A DNA stretch of 64,000 bases from Neorhizobium galegae (GTDB lineage: Bacteria; Pseudomonadota; Alphaproteobacteria; Rhizobiales; Rhizobiaceae), in contig NZ_JAGIPG010000004.1 of NCBI RefSeq assembly GCF_017877055.1, positions 124,001 to 188,000 on the forward strand, given 5' to 3'. Positions 8,463 to 17,790 of the stretch are shown one piece after another; position 1 is the stretch's first letter; each line of letters begins with the position of its first letter. The notes under the pieces are model-generated. The model was not told the DNA's origin. It did not search any database and saw only the letters and a program-made list of their open reading frames with translations. A program made the translations under genes and the position numbers.

Positions 8463-9401
8463 ATGAAGAACTTCTTTCTTTCGCGCCTGTTGCAGGCCAG
8501 TATTGTCGCCGTCGTGGTCGGAGCCGTGTGCTTCGCCTTGATGCGCGCGCTGCCCGGTGACGCAGCTATGCGCATCGCGGCCGGCCGTTACGGTCCCGAT
8601 GCCCGCATCGCCGATGCGGCGGAAAAGGTCAGGCTCGAACTCGGGCTCGACCGTCCGATTGCGGCGCAGTTCCTGGAGTGGATCGGCAGCCTGCTGCGGC
8701 TCGATCTTGGCCATTCGCTCGTGACGGGCCGAGCGGTGGCCCATGAACTGCAGGTGCAGCTAGGCGCTTCCGTCTGGTTGGCTGCGACCGCACTGCTTAT
8801 CTCGCTTCTGATCGGCCCGCTCGTCGGGCTCATCTCTGGCCTGAAACCCGGTGGTGCCGCCGACCGTTCCGGGCTTGCCGGGGCCGTCGTCTTCCGCGCC
8901 ATCCCTCCCTTCGTGCTCGGACTGATCCTGATGCTGATCTTCTCCCGGCAACTCGGCTGGTTGCCGCCGGCAGGCTTCGGTTCGCCACGCGAGATCTTAC
9001 TCCCGGCGCTGACCCTGGCGCTCGGGCTTGCAGCCATGTCGAGCCGCGTTACCCGCAATGCCGTCGCGGCTGTTGCACGGGCGCCCTACTTCGCTTTCGC
9101 CCGCTACAAGGGGCTTCCGGAGGCGGTGGTCGTACGGCGTCACGGGCTTCGCAACGCAGCCATCCCCGTCGTCTCCTACCTTGGCCTGCAGGCGATCTAT
9201 CTGGTCGAAGGCGTCGTCGTGGTGGAATCGCTGTTTGCCTATCCCGGCATTGGTCACGCGCTGGTGCATGCCATAGTCGAGCGGGACGTCCCGATGGTCC
9301 AGGGGACGGCACTGGTGATGGGGCTGATGTTCGTCGCCATAAACGCGACCATCGACCTTCTCACCTTTTGGCTCGACCCGCGGACGAGGAGAACGGCATG
9401 A
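8463..9401 (+). CDS. ABC transporter permease (DppB/GsiC type)
   Basis: Inner-membrane permease of about 312 aa with six likely transmembrane segments. The first follows MKNFFLSRLLQASIVAVVVG. The BPD_transp_1 EAA-like loop is seen in the segment with ARYKGLPEAVVVRRHGLRNA. ATG 8463 has GGAAGG just upstream; ATG 8451, overlapping the preceding stop, is an alternative adding four residues. It ends with an ATGA overlap into the second permease. It would form the membrane channel of the importer together with the next gene. Confidence 0.88.
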   Translation: MKNFFLSRLLQASIVAVVVGAVCFALMRALPGDAAMRIAAGRYGPDARIADAAEKVRLELGLDRPIAAQFLEWIGSLLRLDLGHSLVTGRAVAHELQVQLGASVWLAATALLISLLIGPLVGLISGLKPGGAADRSGLAGAVVFRAIPPFVLGLILMLIFSRQLGWLPPAGFGSPREILLPALTLALGLAAMSSRVTRNAVAAVARAPYFAFARYKGLPEAVVVRRHGLRNAAIPVVSYLGLQAIYLVEGVVVVESLFAYPGIGHALVHAIVERDVPMVQGTALVMGLMFVAINATIDLLTFWLDPRTRRTA

Positions 9402-10222
9402 GCACGATCGATCATATCTCCTACGTGCAACCGAAATCGGGCATCGGAGCGGCGCGTTTGACCGGCGCCGGACTTCTGGTTCTGCTCGGCGGTTTTGCGA
9501 CAATCGGACCAGTCGTCATACCGGTGGATCCGTCGGCCCAGGATTTTGGCGCGAGCCTCGCCCCGGTCGGCAGCGACTACTTGCTCGGCACCGACCATTA
9601 CGGACGCAGCTTGCTCGCGCGATTAGCTCATGGCGCGCGTCTCTCCTTTGGCATGGCCTTCCTGACCACGCTGGCGGCGGCCATGCCCGGAGTTCTGCTG
9701 GGCCTGCTCGCGGCCTGGAGAGGCGGCTGGGCGGAGAAGGGGCTGGAACTCATGGCGACCGTCGTTTTGGCGCTGCCCGGTCTCATGCTCGTCCTGCTTC
9801 TGCTCGCCTTCTCCCCCGGCGACTACGGTCCGCTCTTCCTCGGCCTGGCGCTGACCCTGTGGGTTGAGTTCTACCGCGTGACGAAGGCGACGACCAAAAC
9901 GGTATTGTCCCAGCCGCATATCGAAGCGGCACGGATGCTGGGCTTCGGCTCGCGCTACATCCTCACGCGCTATGTCTTGCCTGTCATCGGACCGATGATC
10001 GCAACCCTCGCAGCCTTCGCCATGGCAACGGCGATTATCGCCGTGTCGACACTGAGCGCGATCAGCGTCGGCCTTCAGCCTCCCACGCCTGAGCTCGGCA
10101 GCATGATCGTTGAACTCCTGCCCTATTTTGCCGAGGCGCCGGTGCAGGTGTTGCTTCCCGCGGGACTGATCTTCCTGCTGGTCCTTGGCCTGCAGCTCCT
10201 GGCTCAGGGGGAGCGCGCATGA
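9398..10222 (+). CDS. ABC transporter permease (DppC/GsiD type)
   Basis: Second permease, 274 aa, starting at ATG 9398 in an ATGA overlap with the first. The N-terminal helix (GAGLLVLLGGFATIGPVVIP) is followed by LGTDHYGRSLLARLAHGARLS, typical of DppC-class proteins, and by the coupling loop around HIEAARMLGFGSRYILTRYVLP. It ends with another ATGA overlap into the ATPase gene, so the four genes are one translational unit. Confidence 0.88.
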   Translation: MSTIDHISYVQPKSGIGAARLTGAGLLVLLGGFATIGPVVIPVDPSAQDFGASLAPVGSDYLLGTDHYGRSLLARLAHGARLSFGMAFLTTLAAAMPGVLLGLLAAWRGGWAEKGLELMATVVLALPGLMLVLLLLAFSPGDYGPLFLGLALTLWVEFYRVTKATTKTVLSQPHIEAARMLGFGSRYILTRYVLPVIGPMIATLAAFAMATAIIAVSTLSAISVGLQPPTPELGSMIVELLPYFAEAPVQVLLPAGLIFLLVLGLQLLAQGERA

Positions 10223-11643
10223 ATATTCAGGTCAGGAACGATCTCCTGGTCACCGACCTTTCGATCCACACGGCGGACGGGCCCATTGTCTCTGACGTTT
10301 CACTGTCGTTGGGCAGGGGACACCCCCTGACGCTTCTCGGGGAAAGTGGATCGGGAAAATCCCTGGTAGCCCAGGCGATCATGGGCAATCTGCCGCCGGG
10401 GCTGCATGCGATAGGACGCATTTTGTTCAAAGGGTCGGATCTTCTCGCTGAAGCACCCTCCGAACGTCGTTCCCGTTGGGGCCGTAGCATCAGCCTCCTG
10501 CCGCAGGAACCCTGGCTGGCGCTTGATCCGACGATGCGGGTTTTGCCTCAGGTGGCGGAAATCCATCGCTATGTGAAGGGTAGGGATGCTGCCGGAAGTG
10601 CGGCTGCGGCGAAGGAAAATCTGCTGGAGGTTTCCTTGTCGTCTGCGGAGGCGCTTTACCCCTTCCAGATTTCCGGGGGCATGGGCCAGCGGGCGGCCAT
10701 CGCCATGGCCCATGCCGCCGGCAGCGAGCTGCTGATCGCCGACGAGCCGACCAAAGGCCTGGACGCGATGCTCAGGGACCAGGTGACGGCCCGTCTGCGC
10801 AGGGAAGTGGAGAATGGACGCCTCCTCCTCACCATCACCCACGATGTCGCCGTTGCCCGGGCACTCGGCGGAACCATCGGCATCATGTTGAACGGCCGGC
10901 TTGTCGAGTCCGGCCCTGCCGAAACGGTCCTCAAGGCGCCCAAGCATCTCTACACCAAAGCGTTGCTTTCGTCGGAGCCATCGCAGTGGGAGCGACAGGT
11001 GCCGGCGGCATCGGGCGAGATGGTTATCGCCGGGCGCGGCCTGAAAAAAAGCTACGGCAGCAAAACGCTGTTCTCCGGGCTTGATATCGAAATCGCGTCC
11101 GGTGAGATCGTCTCGATTGTCGGCCCAAGCGGATGCGGCAAGACGACGATCGGCAACATCCTTCTTGGCCTGAACCCGCCCGACGCGGGCTTGGTCGAAC
11201 GACGCGCGGACCTCTCATCTCTGCGTTTCCAGAAGCTCTACCAGGACCCGCCTGCCGCCTTCGCGCCGCATCAGACGATCCGCAAAGGGGTAAGGGATCT
11301 GGTTCGCCTGCATGGCGAGACCTGGGCAAGAGTGGAGGACCTGCTGGCTCGGTTGCGGCTGCCGGAGAGCTTGCTCGATCGCCGGCCGGGTGAGATTTCT
11401 GGCGGAGAACTGCAGCGTTTTGCGCTGCTGCGAGCCCTCCTGCTCAATCCCGCCTTCCTCTTCGCAGACGAGGCCACTTCCCGCCTCGACCCGGTCAGCC
11501 AAAAAGAGGTCATCACGTTCCTGCAGGAGATCGCCGCCGAGGCGGGCCTCGCCATCCTGTTGGTCACTCACGATCGGGATATTGCCGAGACAATATCCAC
11601 ACGGGTCATCGATCTGGGCAGCAGTGATGAAAAAGCCATGTGA
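10219..11643 (+). CDS. Fused dual ABC ATPase of the peptide-type importer
   Basis: 474-aa protein with two nucleotide-binding domains in tandem, as in GsiA. Domain 1: Walker A GESGSGKS (about 37-44), signature ISGGMGQR, Walker B LLIADEPTKGLD. Domain 2: Walker A GPSGCGKTT (about 304-312), signature ISGGELQRF, Walker B LFADEATSRLD. It is much shorter than typical GsiA (over 600 aa): both domains are compact and the oligopeptide-type C-terminal extension with its cysteines is lacking. It energises the two permeases encoded just upstream. Confidence 0.9.
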   Translation: MNIQVRNDLLVTDLSIHTADGPIVSDVSLSLGRGHPLTLLGESGSGKSLVAQAIMGNLPPGLHAIGRILFKGSDLLAEAPSERRSRWGRSISLLPQEPWLALDPTMRVLPQVAEIHRYVKGRDAAGSAAAAKENLLEVSLSSAEALYPFQISGGMGQRAAIAMAHAAGSELLIADEPTKGLDAMLRDQVTARLRREVENGRLLLTITHDVAVARALGGTIGIMLNGRLVESGPAETVLKAPKHLYTKALLSSEPSQWERQVPAASGEMVIAGRGLKKSYGSKTLFSGLDIEIASGEIVSIVGPSGCGKTTIGNILLGLNPPDAGLVERRADLSSLRFQKLYQDPPAAFAPHQTIRKGVRDLVRLHGETWARVEDLLARLRLPESLLDRRPGEISGGELQRFALLRALLLNPAFLFADEATSRLDPVSQKEVITFLQEIAAEAGLAILLVTHDRDIAETISTRVIDLGSSDEKAM

Positions 11644-12147
11644 GAAGCTCGGCTCCGCTGCCACCGGATATCTCCTCGGGCGATCATCCAACGTTTTCTC
11701 AGCTCTTGCGCGGTTCCTTGGGAACGAGGCTTTCCAGGTTCATGCAAGCGCATCGCCGAACCTTTTCATGGTTGGCAGGGTCACGGCCAAGTCGAGTATC
11801 GAGCTGACGGTCTGGTCGACGGGAGAGGGCATGCGTTCGTCGGCCTCACCTCAGCGCCGAGGCCGGTGATGTGGTTGATCGCATTCTGAGCGGAAAACCG
11901 CTTGCCGTATATCTGCGTCCCAATAATGTACTGGGGCCAACGTTATAACGCCGCCTCCATCGATAAATCTCGGCCGGAAGACACCAGGGATTGCAATCGA
12001 AGCGCATACCGCGTCGGAGATCGCACATATGGAGTAGCTTCCGCTGAAAAGACGGCCGATCGCTGTGTCATCTGGGAGCGGTTGGCGGTTTGCGACTTTT
12101 TCAGGTCACCTACCGGTTCCTTCCAGGAACGAGGTTACCGTCATTGT
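11644..12147. other. Intergenic region with a possible frameshifted coding remnant
   Basis: No intact gene. On the plus strand around 11779-11947 two frames join into a protein-like stretch: GHGQVEYRADGLVDGRGHAF in one frame, continuing after a one-base shift as AEAGDVVDRILSGKPLAVYL and ending LRPNNVLGPTL before a TAA. This looks like the C-terminus of a decayed gene, but I cannot name its family. The remainder is unremarkable. Confidence 0.35.
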
Positions 12148-13302
12148 TCAAAAGAACGTCAGCTTGAACGGCGTGACGGCCGCCCCCATAGCGGCGGCGT
12201 CCGTGGGACTTTCCGAGACCAGAAGTTTGGGGCTCGCCCGCCCTACACCGTACCTGGGCTTTCCAAAGAGCCGTGTCCTTTCGATCATCAAGTGCGCCAG
12301 ATCCGGCGGGATCTGTCCTCCGAAGACGATGGCCTGCGGATCGTACACAGCCCAGATCGCGTTGACCAAACGATTATAGGCTGGGGTGATCTCATCCAGC
12401 CATTCATGGACTCCGGGCCAGCGCGGATCGAAGTATTTTCGAAGATAGGTAATCGAGGGCACGTCGATGCCGTTCCGGTTCAAACGTTCCATGATGAACT
12501 GTAGGGCGGGCCGCCGGGTGATTTCCTCGTCCTCATACAGTTGCGAAAACTCGCCGGCATTGCCGTTGCCGCCATGCAGCAGTTCGCCGTTGTTGATCAA
12601 GCCGCCGCCGAAACCGTAGTTGAAGCTGAGATAGGCGAAATCCTTGATGTAACGGCCAACACCGAACATCGCCTCCCCGATCGTACCCGTCTTGCCGCCG
12701 TTCAAGGCCCAGACCGGCTTTTCGAAATGGCGCGTGAGAAGCGGGCCGAGCTCAATCAGGGACCACGCATGCAGCGGAAGGGACGCATTGAAGCTGGTAC
12801 CGCTCACGTGAAAGCCGGCGATCCCCAGCCCGACCCCGAAAAATGCTTCATCCGTGAGATCCAAAACCTTCTGCTGCTTGTGCACCCAGCCGCACACAAG
12901 TTCGAGCGCCTGATCGACCGTGCGCTCGCGAATCTGCACGTCGGTTGCGCAAAGGACCTGTCCGGCAAAGTCCATGAGACAGACATCGATGACGTCGGTA
13001 TTGACCGACATCCCGCACGTATAGGCGTAGCTTCCCTCAAGTTTCAGTATCGGGCTTGGCTGTCCTTTCCCCAAACCCGGCTTAGGTGAGCCAAGGTGAA
13101 CAATTCCCCGCTCCGCCAATTGGTCCAGGAGCCTGTGGATGGTCTGCTGTGCGAGGTCGCTCAGACCGGTGAGCTCCGTTCTGGAAATGCCCGGATTGCG
13201 CCAGATCAGCCGCAAAATGCTGCGCTCGTTGGGGGACGCGACCGCGTCATCCGTCCCTCGGTAAAAACGGGGGGCAATCAATGGCTCCGGAGAATAACCC
13301 AT
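12148..13302 (-). CDS. ROK-family transcriptional regulator (NagC/XylR type)
   Basis: 384-aa protein. An N-terminal winged HTH (about 24-80, with SRTELTGLSDLAQQTIHRLL) is joined to a ROK sugar-kinase-like domain with GVGLGIAGF, a glycine-rich stretch (SFNYGFGGGLINNG) and GNAGEFSQL. The ROK zinc motif (GHx9-11CxCGxxGC) is not evident, as in several regulator-only ROKs. It is divergent from the Ugp-type operon. The 190-bp intergenic region has a GTTACTC-N5-GAGTAAC palindrome near the ugpB-like start and a GTTACT half-site close to this gene's own start. A repressor relieved by a sugar or phosphodiester product is the simplest model. Confidence 0.88.
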   Translation of the reverse strand: MGYSPEPLIAPRFYRGTDDAVASPNERSILRLIWRNPGISRTELTGLSDLAQQTIHRLLDQLAERGIVHLGSPKPGLGKGQPSPILKLEGSYAYTCGMSVNTDVIDVCLMDFAGQVLCATDVQIRERTVDQALELVCGWVHKQQKVLDLTDEAFFGVGLGIAGFHVSGTSFNASLPLHAWSLIELGPLLTRHFEKPVWALNGGKTGTIGEAMFGVGRYIKDFAYLSFNYGFGGGLINNGELLHGGNGNAGEFSQLYEDEEITRRPALQFIMERLNRNGIDVPSITYLRKYFDPRWPGVHEWLDEITPAYNRLVNAIWAVYDPQAIVFGGQIPPDLAHLMIERTRLFGKPRYGVGRASPKLLVSESPTDAAAMGAAVTPFKLTFF

Positions 13303-13417
13303 GCGCCTTTCTCCTAGTTACTGCGCCCAGGTATTAACGGCGGGCGACCAATATGCACTACCTATTACTAGCGTTGATTTTTTCCGCTCTCAAGGGCTTG
13401 CGCTCCGTCATATTATT

Positions 13418-13436
13418 GTTACTCTATCTGAGTAAC
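13418..13436. promoter_or_regulatory. Inverted repeat, likely ROK operator
   Basis: GTTACTC (13418-13424) and GAGTAAC (13430-13436) form a perfect 7-bp inverted repeat with a 5-bp AT-rich centre, 58 bp upstream of the substrate-binding-protein start. A half-site GTTACT recurs at 13317-13322, beside the regulator's start. The symmetry fits a dimeric ROK regulator. Confidence 0.55.
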
Positions 13437-13493
13437 TAAGGCATCGCCATAATCGCCGAGGAGGGCTCGGCGACGTTCCAACAGGAGGGCATC

Positions 13494-14801
13494 ATGCGAC
13501 TTTCCAATCTGGCGGCGTCAGCCACGCTTCTTGCGACCGCAGCGTCCGCAAATGCCGCGAACATCGATTTCTGGTACGGCAACATAGGACCCGTCGAGGT
13601 GGCCATCAGGGCCCAATGCGACGCGTTCAACGCCGCACAGAGTGAACACAAGGTCAATTGCGTCGGACAGGGAAGCTACGAAGTCCTGATGCAGAAGGCG
13701 ATCGCCGCCTACCGCGCCAAGAACGCTCCGATCCTGCTTCAGGTGCTTGATGCCGGTACGCTCGATATGATGCTGTCGGGTGCTGTCGAGCCCGTCCAGG
13801 ACCTTCTGCCTGAGGTGAAGTGGGATAGCTACATTGCCGGCGCCCGCGCCTATTACGAGACGCCGAAGGGCAAGCTTTTCGCCCAGCCTTATAACGCCTC
13901 GACCCTGCTGTTCTACACAAACAAAACTGAACTCGAGAAGGCTGGTATCACCAAGACCCCGGAAACATGGGAAGAGGTCATCGATGCGGCGCGCAAGCTG
14001 AAGGCCGCCGGCAGCACCTGCCCCTTCGTCACCAATGCCGAGCCTTGGGCCGTCTTCGAACAGTTCTCGGCTCGCCATGGCCTGCCGATCGCGAGTAAGC
14101 ACAACGGTTATGATGGTCTCGACGCTGAATATGTTTTCAATACTACGTTCGTCGCGAAGCATCTGTCCAACTTGGTGGAATGGCGCAATGAAGGTCTGGT
14201 TCGCTTGAACCCAGATACCAAGGGAGGAAACCTGAATGCGGCATTCAGCTCCGGTGAATGCGCGATGGTCGAAGCCTCTTCCGGTTCCTACTCCACTTAC
14301 ACAAAGGCGTTTGAGGGGAAATATGAAATCACTGTCGGCATGGCGCCAATGTACAAGGGTCAGGAACGTCACAACACGCTGGTTGGCGGCGCGTCCGTCT
14401 ACATCATGAAGGGACATGACAAGGCGGAAATCGAGGGTGCCAAGGCTTTCCTCAATTTCCTGCGCCAGCCTGCCCAGCAGATCTCCTTCGTGGCGGCGAC
14501 CGGCTATGTGCCCGTCACAAATGACGTCCTCGACGCCATCGCCAAGAGCCCCGAGGCGAAGTCGCCGAAATATGCGACAGCGGCGGTCGGCATCGAGTCG
14601 ATGAGCAAGCCTTCCACGCCTGACACCCGCGGAATTCGTCTGGGTTCCTACATCCAGTTCCGGCAGATCTGGACGGAAGAAACCCAGAAGGCGTTTGCCG
14701 GTCAGCAGACCATGCAGGTTGCGCTCGACAACACCAAGAAACGTGGCGACGAGCTGCTGCGCCGCTTCCAGCAGACCTACAAGGGCGTAGAACTACCCTG
14801 A
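13494..14801 (+). CDS. ABC transporter substrate-binding protein, UgpB-like
   Basis: 435-aa family-1 binding protein with signal peptide (cleavage near ASANA, residue 22). Residues resembling UgpB include IDFWYGNIGPVEVAI at the mature N-terminus, YNASTLLFYTNK, and QISFVAATGYVPVT in the C-terminal lobe. UgpB binds sn-glycerol-3-phosphate and glycerophosphodiesters. AGGAGGGC ends 4 nt before the ATG. It is first of a six-gene operon including a glycerophosphodiesterase, which supports a glycerophosphodiester as ligand. An 11-bp hairpin follows the stop codon. Confidence 0.88.
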   Translation: MRLSNLAASATLLATAASANAANIDFWYGNIGPVEVAIRAQCDAFNAAQSEHKVNCVGQGSYEVLMQKAIAAYRAKNAPILLQVLDAGTLDMMLSGAVEPVQDLLPEVKWDSYIAGARAYYETPKGKLFAQPYNASTLLFYTNKTELEKAGITKTPETWEEVIDAARKLKAAGSTCPFVTNAEPWAVFEQFSARHGLPIASKHNGYDGLDAEYVFNTTFVAKHLSNLVEWRNEGLVRLNPDTKGGNLNAAFSSGECAMVEASSGSYSTYTKAFEGKYEITVGMAPMYKGQERHNTLVGGASVYIMKGHDKAEIEGAKAFLNFLRQPAQQISFVAATGYVPVTNDVLDAIAKSPEAKSPKYATAAVGIESMSKPSTPDTRGIRLGSYIQFRQIWTEETQKAFAGQQTMQVALDNTKKRGDELLRRFQQTYKGVELP

Positions 14802-14811
14802 TCCTAAATCA

Positions 14812-14839
14812 CGATGCGGGGCTCATTTGCCCCGCATCG
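14812..14839 (+). repeat. Intercistronic hairpin after the binding-protein gene
   Basis: CGATGCGGGGC and GCCCCGCATCG form an 11-bp perfect stem with a TCATTT loop, 11 nt after the stop of the UgpB-like gene and 22 nt before the permease start. There is no T-tract. Such hairpins often protect the binding-protein mRNA and lower expression of the downstream permease genes. Confidence 0.6.
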
Positions 14840-14861
14840 CTCCCACATTTCGGGGTATGTC

Positions 14862-15752
14862 ATGTTTACTGAATCCACCATGTTCCGGCATCGATGGCTG
14901 CCGCTGCTTTTCGTGGCGCCACTGTTCCTGCTGGTCATTCTTTTTTTCTACGCGCCGGTCTTCCAGGCGTTTTACTGGTCCTTCTATCTGGAGCGCCCGT
15001 TTGGTGGCGGCTCCGAATTCGTCGGTTGGGACAATTTTGCCCGCGTGCTCTCCGATCCGGAGTTCTGGAAAGCCAGTTGGCGCACGTTGATCTTTATGGC
15101 AACGGCCTCATCCCTCGCTGTTCTCGTTCCGCTCATTCTGGCGATTGCTGCCGACCGCGCGGTGCGCATGTCGCTTCCGGCGAGGAACGTCCTGGTATGG
15201 CCAAAGGGCATTGCTGGAGCCTCTATCGGCCTGGTCTTCTCATTCATCTTCAACCCGTTTGTCGGGGTCCTTGCGCCACTCAACAAGCTGTTTCCCGGTA
15301 CCTGGAATCCAGGCTTTGACAGCTTCGATGCCTATGTCACGCTAATTGCCGCACATGTCTGGGGCAACATACCGTTTAACTTCGTTATCTTGCTTGCCGG
15401 ACTGCGTGCCGTTCCGCACACCATCATACAAGCCGCTGCCATGGATGGCGCAGGCCCCTGGCGGCGTATTCTCGACGTCCAACTGCCCCTGATCATGCCG
15501 CAGCTTTTCCTGACGCTGGTCCTGGAGTTCACCGAGAGCGTCACCTCGGCCTTTGCGCTGATCGACACGATTACCAAGGGCGGTCCGGGCGGCGCCACGA
15601 CGCTTCTTGTCTACAAGATCTATCTCGATGGCTTCGGCAGCTACGACCTGTCCGGTGCGTCCACCCAGACCGCAATCCTCATGGTCTTCTTCATCTTCGT
15701 CGCCGCTCTACAGTTTGCACTGCTCGGCCGGCGCATCAACTACGAGCGGTAA
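14862..15752 (+). CDS. ABC transporter permease, UgpA-like
   Basis: 296-aa permease of the carbohydrate uptake transporter-1 class. The first helix follows RHRWLPLLFVAPLFLLVILF. The coupling loop is AAAMDGAGPWRRILDVQLPLI, with the expected EAA-type DGAG motif. ATG 14862 was chosen; an internal ATG at 14880 is possible, and neither has a strong Shine-Dalgarno. It pairs with the UgpE-like permease that starts 3 nt after its stop codon. Confidence 0.87.
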   Translation: MFTESTMFRHRWLPLLFVAPLFLLVILFFYAPVFQAFYWSFYLERPFGGGSEFVGWDNFARVLSDPEFWKASWRTLIFMATASSLAVLVPLILAIAADRAVRMSLPARNVLVWPKGIAGASIGLVFSFIFNPFVGVLAPLNKLFPGTWNPGFDSFDAYVTLIAAHVWGNIPFNFVILLAGLRAVPHTIIQAAAMDGAGPWRRILDVQLPLIMPQLFLTLVLEFTESVTSAFALIDTITKGGPGGATTLLVYKIYLDGFGSYDLSGASTQTAILMVFFIFVAALQFALLGRRINYER

Positions 15753-15754
15753 CC

Positions 15755-16669
15755 ATGGTCGAGAACGCACGCTCCATCAACATCGTCGCGAGCCTGATCC
15801 TGATCATGGGCGTCATCTTCATTTTCGGCCCACTTTACCTGACCCTCGCCACAGCCTCGCATTCTTATGAGTTCATGCTCCAGAATGGCCTGACATGGTC
15901 ATTTGGCGGGAATCTGATCGCCAATTTCAAGCGCATCTTCACCGAGACGTCGATCCCGATGCAAATGGTCAACAGCCTCATCGTCGCGGTCGGCAATGCG
16001 GTCGCGGGCTGCGTGCTGTCTTTCCTCTCGGCCTATGCGATCGTCTACTTTCGGGTCCGGTGGGCAAGTATCGTTTTCGCGCTGATCCTGGCAACCGTGA
16101 TCCTCCCGCTCGACATGCGGTTCGTCACGACCTACCAGGTCGCGTCCAATATCTTCTCGCCCCTCAATGCCGTCCTCGATGCGACAGGCCTAAACGATGC
16201 GGTCGCAGGCCTGTTTGGCGCACCGTTCCATGCGGAATGGAGCATTCTGAATACCCATTTAGGACTGGTCGTGCCGCTGCTTGCACACGGAATGGGGACT
16301 TTCCTGTTCCGACAATTCTTCCTGACCTTGCCGAAGGATCTGTTCAAGGCAGCGCGCATGGACGGAGCAGGGCCGATCCGGTTCTTGGTTGACATCCTGC
16401 TGCCCCTGTCGCGCACCACCTTTGCGTCACTCTTCGTGCTGACCTTCCTCAGCGGCTGGACACAGTATCTGTGGCCGCTGGTCGCCTCCTCGACGGCGGA
16501 AATGCAGACGGCTGTGGTTGGCCTGGCGCGGCTCGTTCCTGACGAAGGCGCTGTCCCCGACTACCCGCTGATTATGGCGGGTGCCATCCTCGTATCCATC
16601 ATTCCCCTGACGATGATCGCTCTTTTGCAGCGGTATCTCGTGCAGGGCCTCGTCCTGTCGGAGAAATGA
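15755..16669 (+). CDS. ABC transporter permease, UgpE-like
   Basis: 304-aa permease. The MalG-type layout is visible: N-terminal helix (SLILIMGVIFIFGPLYLTLA), a large periplasmic loop, and the coupling motif AARMDGAGPIRFLVDILLPL. The start follows the UgpA-like stop directly. The stop overlaps the next ATG (ATGA), so it is tightly coupled to the ATPase gene. Confidence 0.88.
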   Translation: MVENARSINIVASLILIMGVIFIFGPLYLTLATASHSYEFMLQNGLTWSFGGNLIANFKRIFTETSIPMQMVNSLIVAVGNAVAGCVLSFLSAYAIVYFRVRWASIVFALILATVILPLDMRFVTTYQVASNIFSPLNAVLDATGLNDAVAGLFGAPFHAEWSILNTHLGLVVPLLAHGMGTFLFRQFFLTLPKDLFKAARMDGAGPIRFLVDILLPLSRTTFASLFVLTFLSGWTQYLWPLVASSTAEMQTAVVGLARLVPDEGAVPDYPLIMAGAILVSIIPLTMIALLQRYLVQGLVLSEK

Positions 16670-17790
16670 CAATGAATGCCATCGACCCCGCGATCCATGT
16701 CGCGGCAGCCAATATCCGGCTCGACGGAGTGACCAAGAGCTACGGCAAGATGCCGATCATTCCGAATCTCGACGTCGAGTTCAGGGCAGGGGAGTTCACG
16801 GTGGTGCTCGGGCCATCCGGCTGCGGCAAATCCACCCTCATGCAGATGATCGCGGGTCTTGAAAGGGTCAGTGGCGGAAGAATCGTCATTGACGGGCGTG
16901 AGGTTCAGGAACTGGAGCCCAAGGAACGCGGCTGTGCCATGGTCTTCCAGAACTATGCGCTCTATCCGCACATGACCGTCTTCGACAACATCGCATACAG
17001 CCTCAAGATTGCTGGAATGACGAAGGCCGAAAGGCGGGTTCGTGTCGAACTGGTCGCGAAGATGCTCGGCCTCACCGAATATCTCGGCCGCAAGCCAAGC
17101 CAACTCTCCGGCGGTCAGCGCCAGCGGGTTGCGATCGGGCGCGCCATCGTGCGCGAACCGAGTGTCCTTCTGTTCGACGAGCCGTTATCGAACCTCGACG
17201 CGCAGTTGCGGCATGACACCCGTGTCGAACTTGCGGAACTGCATAGACGGATTGGCGCCACGACTGTGTTCGTCACCCACGATCAGGTCGAGGCGATGAC
17301 GCTCGCGGACCGGATATTGATCCTCAACAAGGGCGAGATCGAGCAGTACGACACGCCGAAGGCGATCTACCATAACCCCGCCTCCGTCTTCGTCGCGAGG
17401 TTCATCGGTTCGCCGCCGATGAATATCCTGCCGGTGAGCGGCGACGGAACCGTGTTGCGTCTGTCCGATGGCCAGGCTGTCGCCGAATGCCGTTTGAAAG
17501 GTAGCTTTCAGTTGGGCATTCGCCCCGAAGATATCGCCGTTTACACCACCGCCAACGCCTCGGCCCTGAGGGCGGACGTCCGCTATCATGAGGATCTCGG
17601 ATCACATTCGATCCTGGCTGCCGACCTCTCCGGCACGATGGTGCGCATCACGACGCCGTTCGGCTCGCAAGCGCCCGATAGCAACGTGCTGCTGCTCTCA
17701 TGTCCGCAGCAACGGCTGCATCTCTTCGATGCGGTGACAGGCAAGGCAATCGCGGGGGCGTTCACCGCCGCAACCAAGGAAAAGAAATGA
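16666..17790 (+). CDS. ABC transporter ATP-binding protein, UgpC/MalK-like
   Basis: 374-aa ATPase. Walker A GPSGCGKST (49-57), Q-loop MVFQNYALYPHM, signature LSGGQRQRVAIGRAI, Walker B VLLFDEPLSNLD, H-loop FVTHDQVEAMTL, then a C-terminal TOBE-type regulatory domain beginning around VARFIGSPPMNILPV. The C-terminal domain of MalK/UgpC proteins often takes part in regulation. It overlaps the phosphodiesterase start by ATGA. Confidence 0.9.
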   Translation: MTMNAIDPAIHVAAANIRLDGVTKSYGKMPIIPNLDVEFRAGEFTVVLGPSGCGKSTLMQMIAGLERVSGGRIVIDGREVQELEPKERGCAMVFQNYALYPHMTVFDNIAYSLKIAGMTKAERRVRVELVAKMLGLTEYLGRKPSQLSGGQRQRVAIGRAIVREPSVLLFDEPLSNLDAQLRHDTRVELAELHRRIGATTVFVTHDQVEAMTLADRILILNKGEIEQYDTPKAIYHNPASVFVARFIGSPPMNILPVSGDGTVLRLSDGQAVAECRLKGSFQLGIRPEDIAVYTTANASALRADVRYHEDLGSHSILAADLSGTMVRITTPFGSQAPDSNVLLLSCPQQRLHLFDAVTGKAIAGAFTAATKEKK

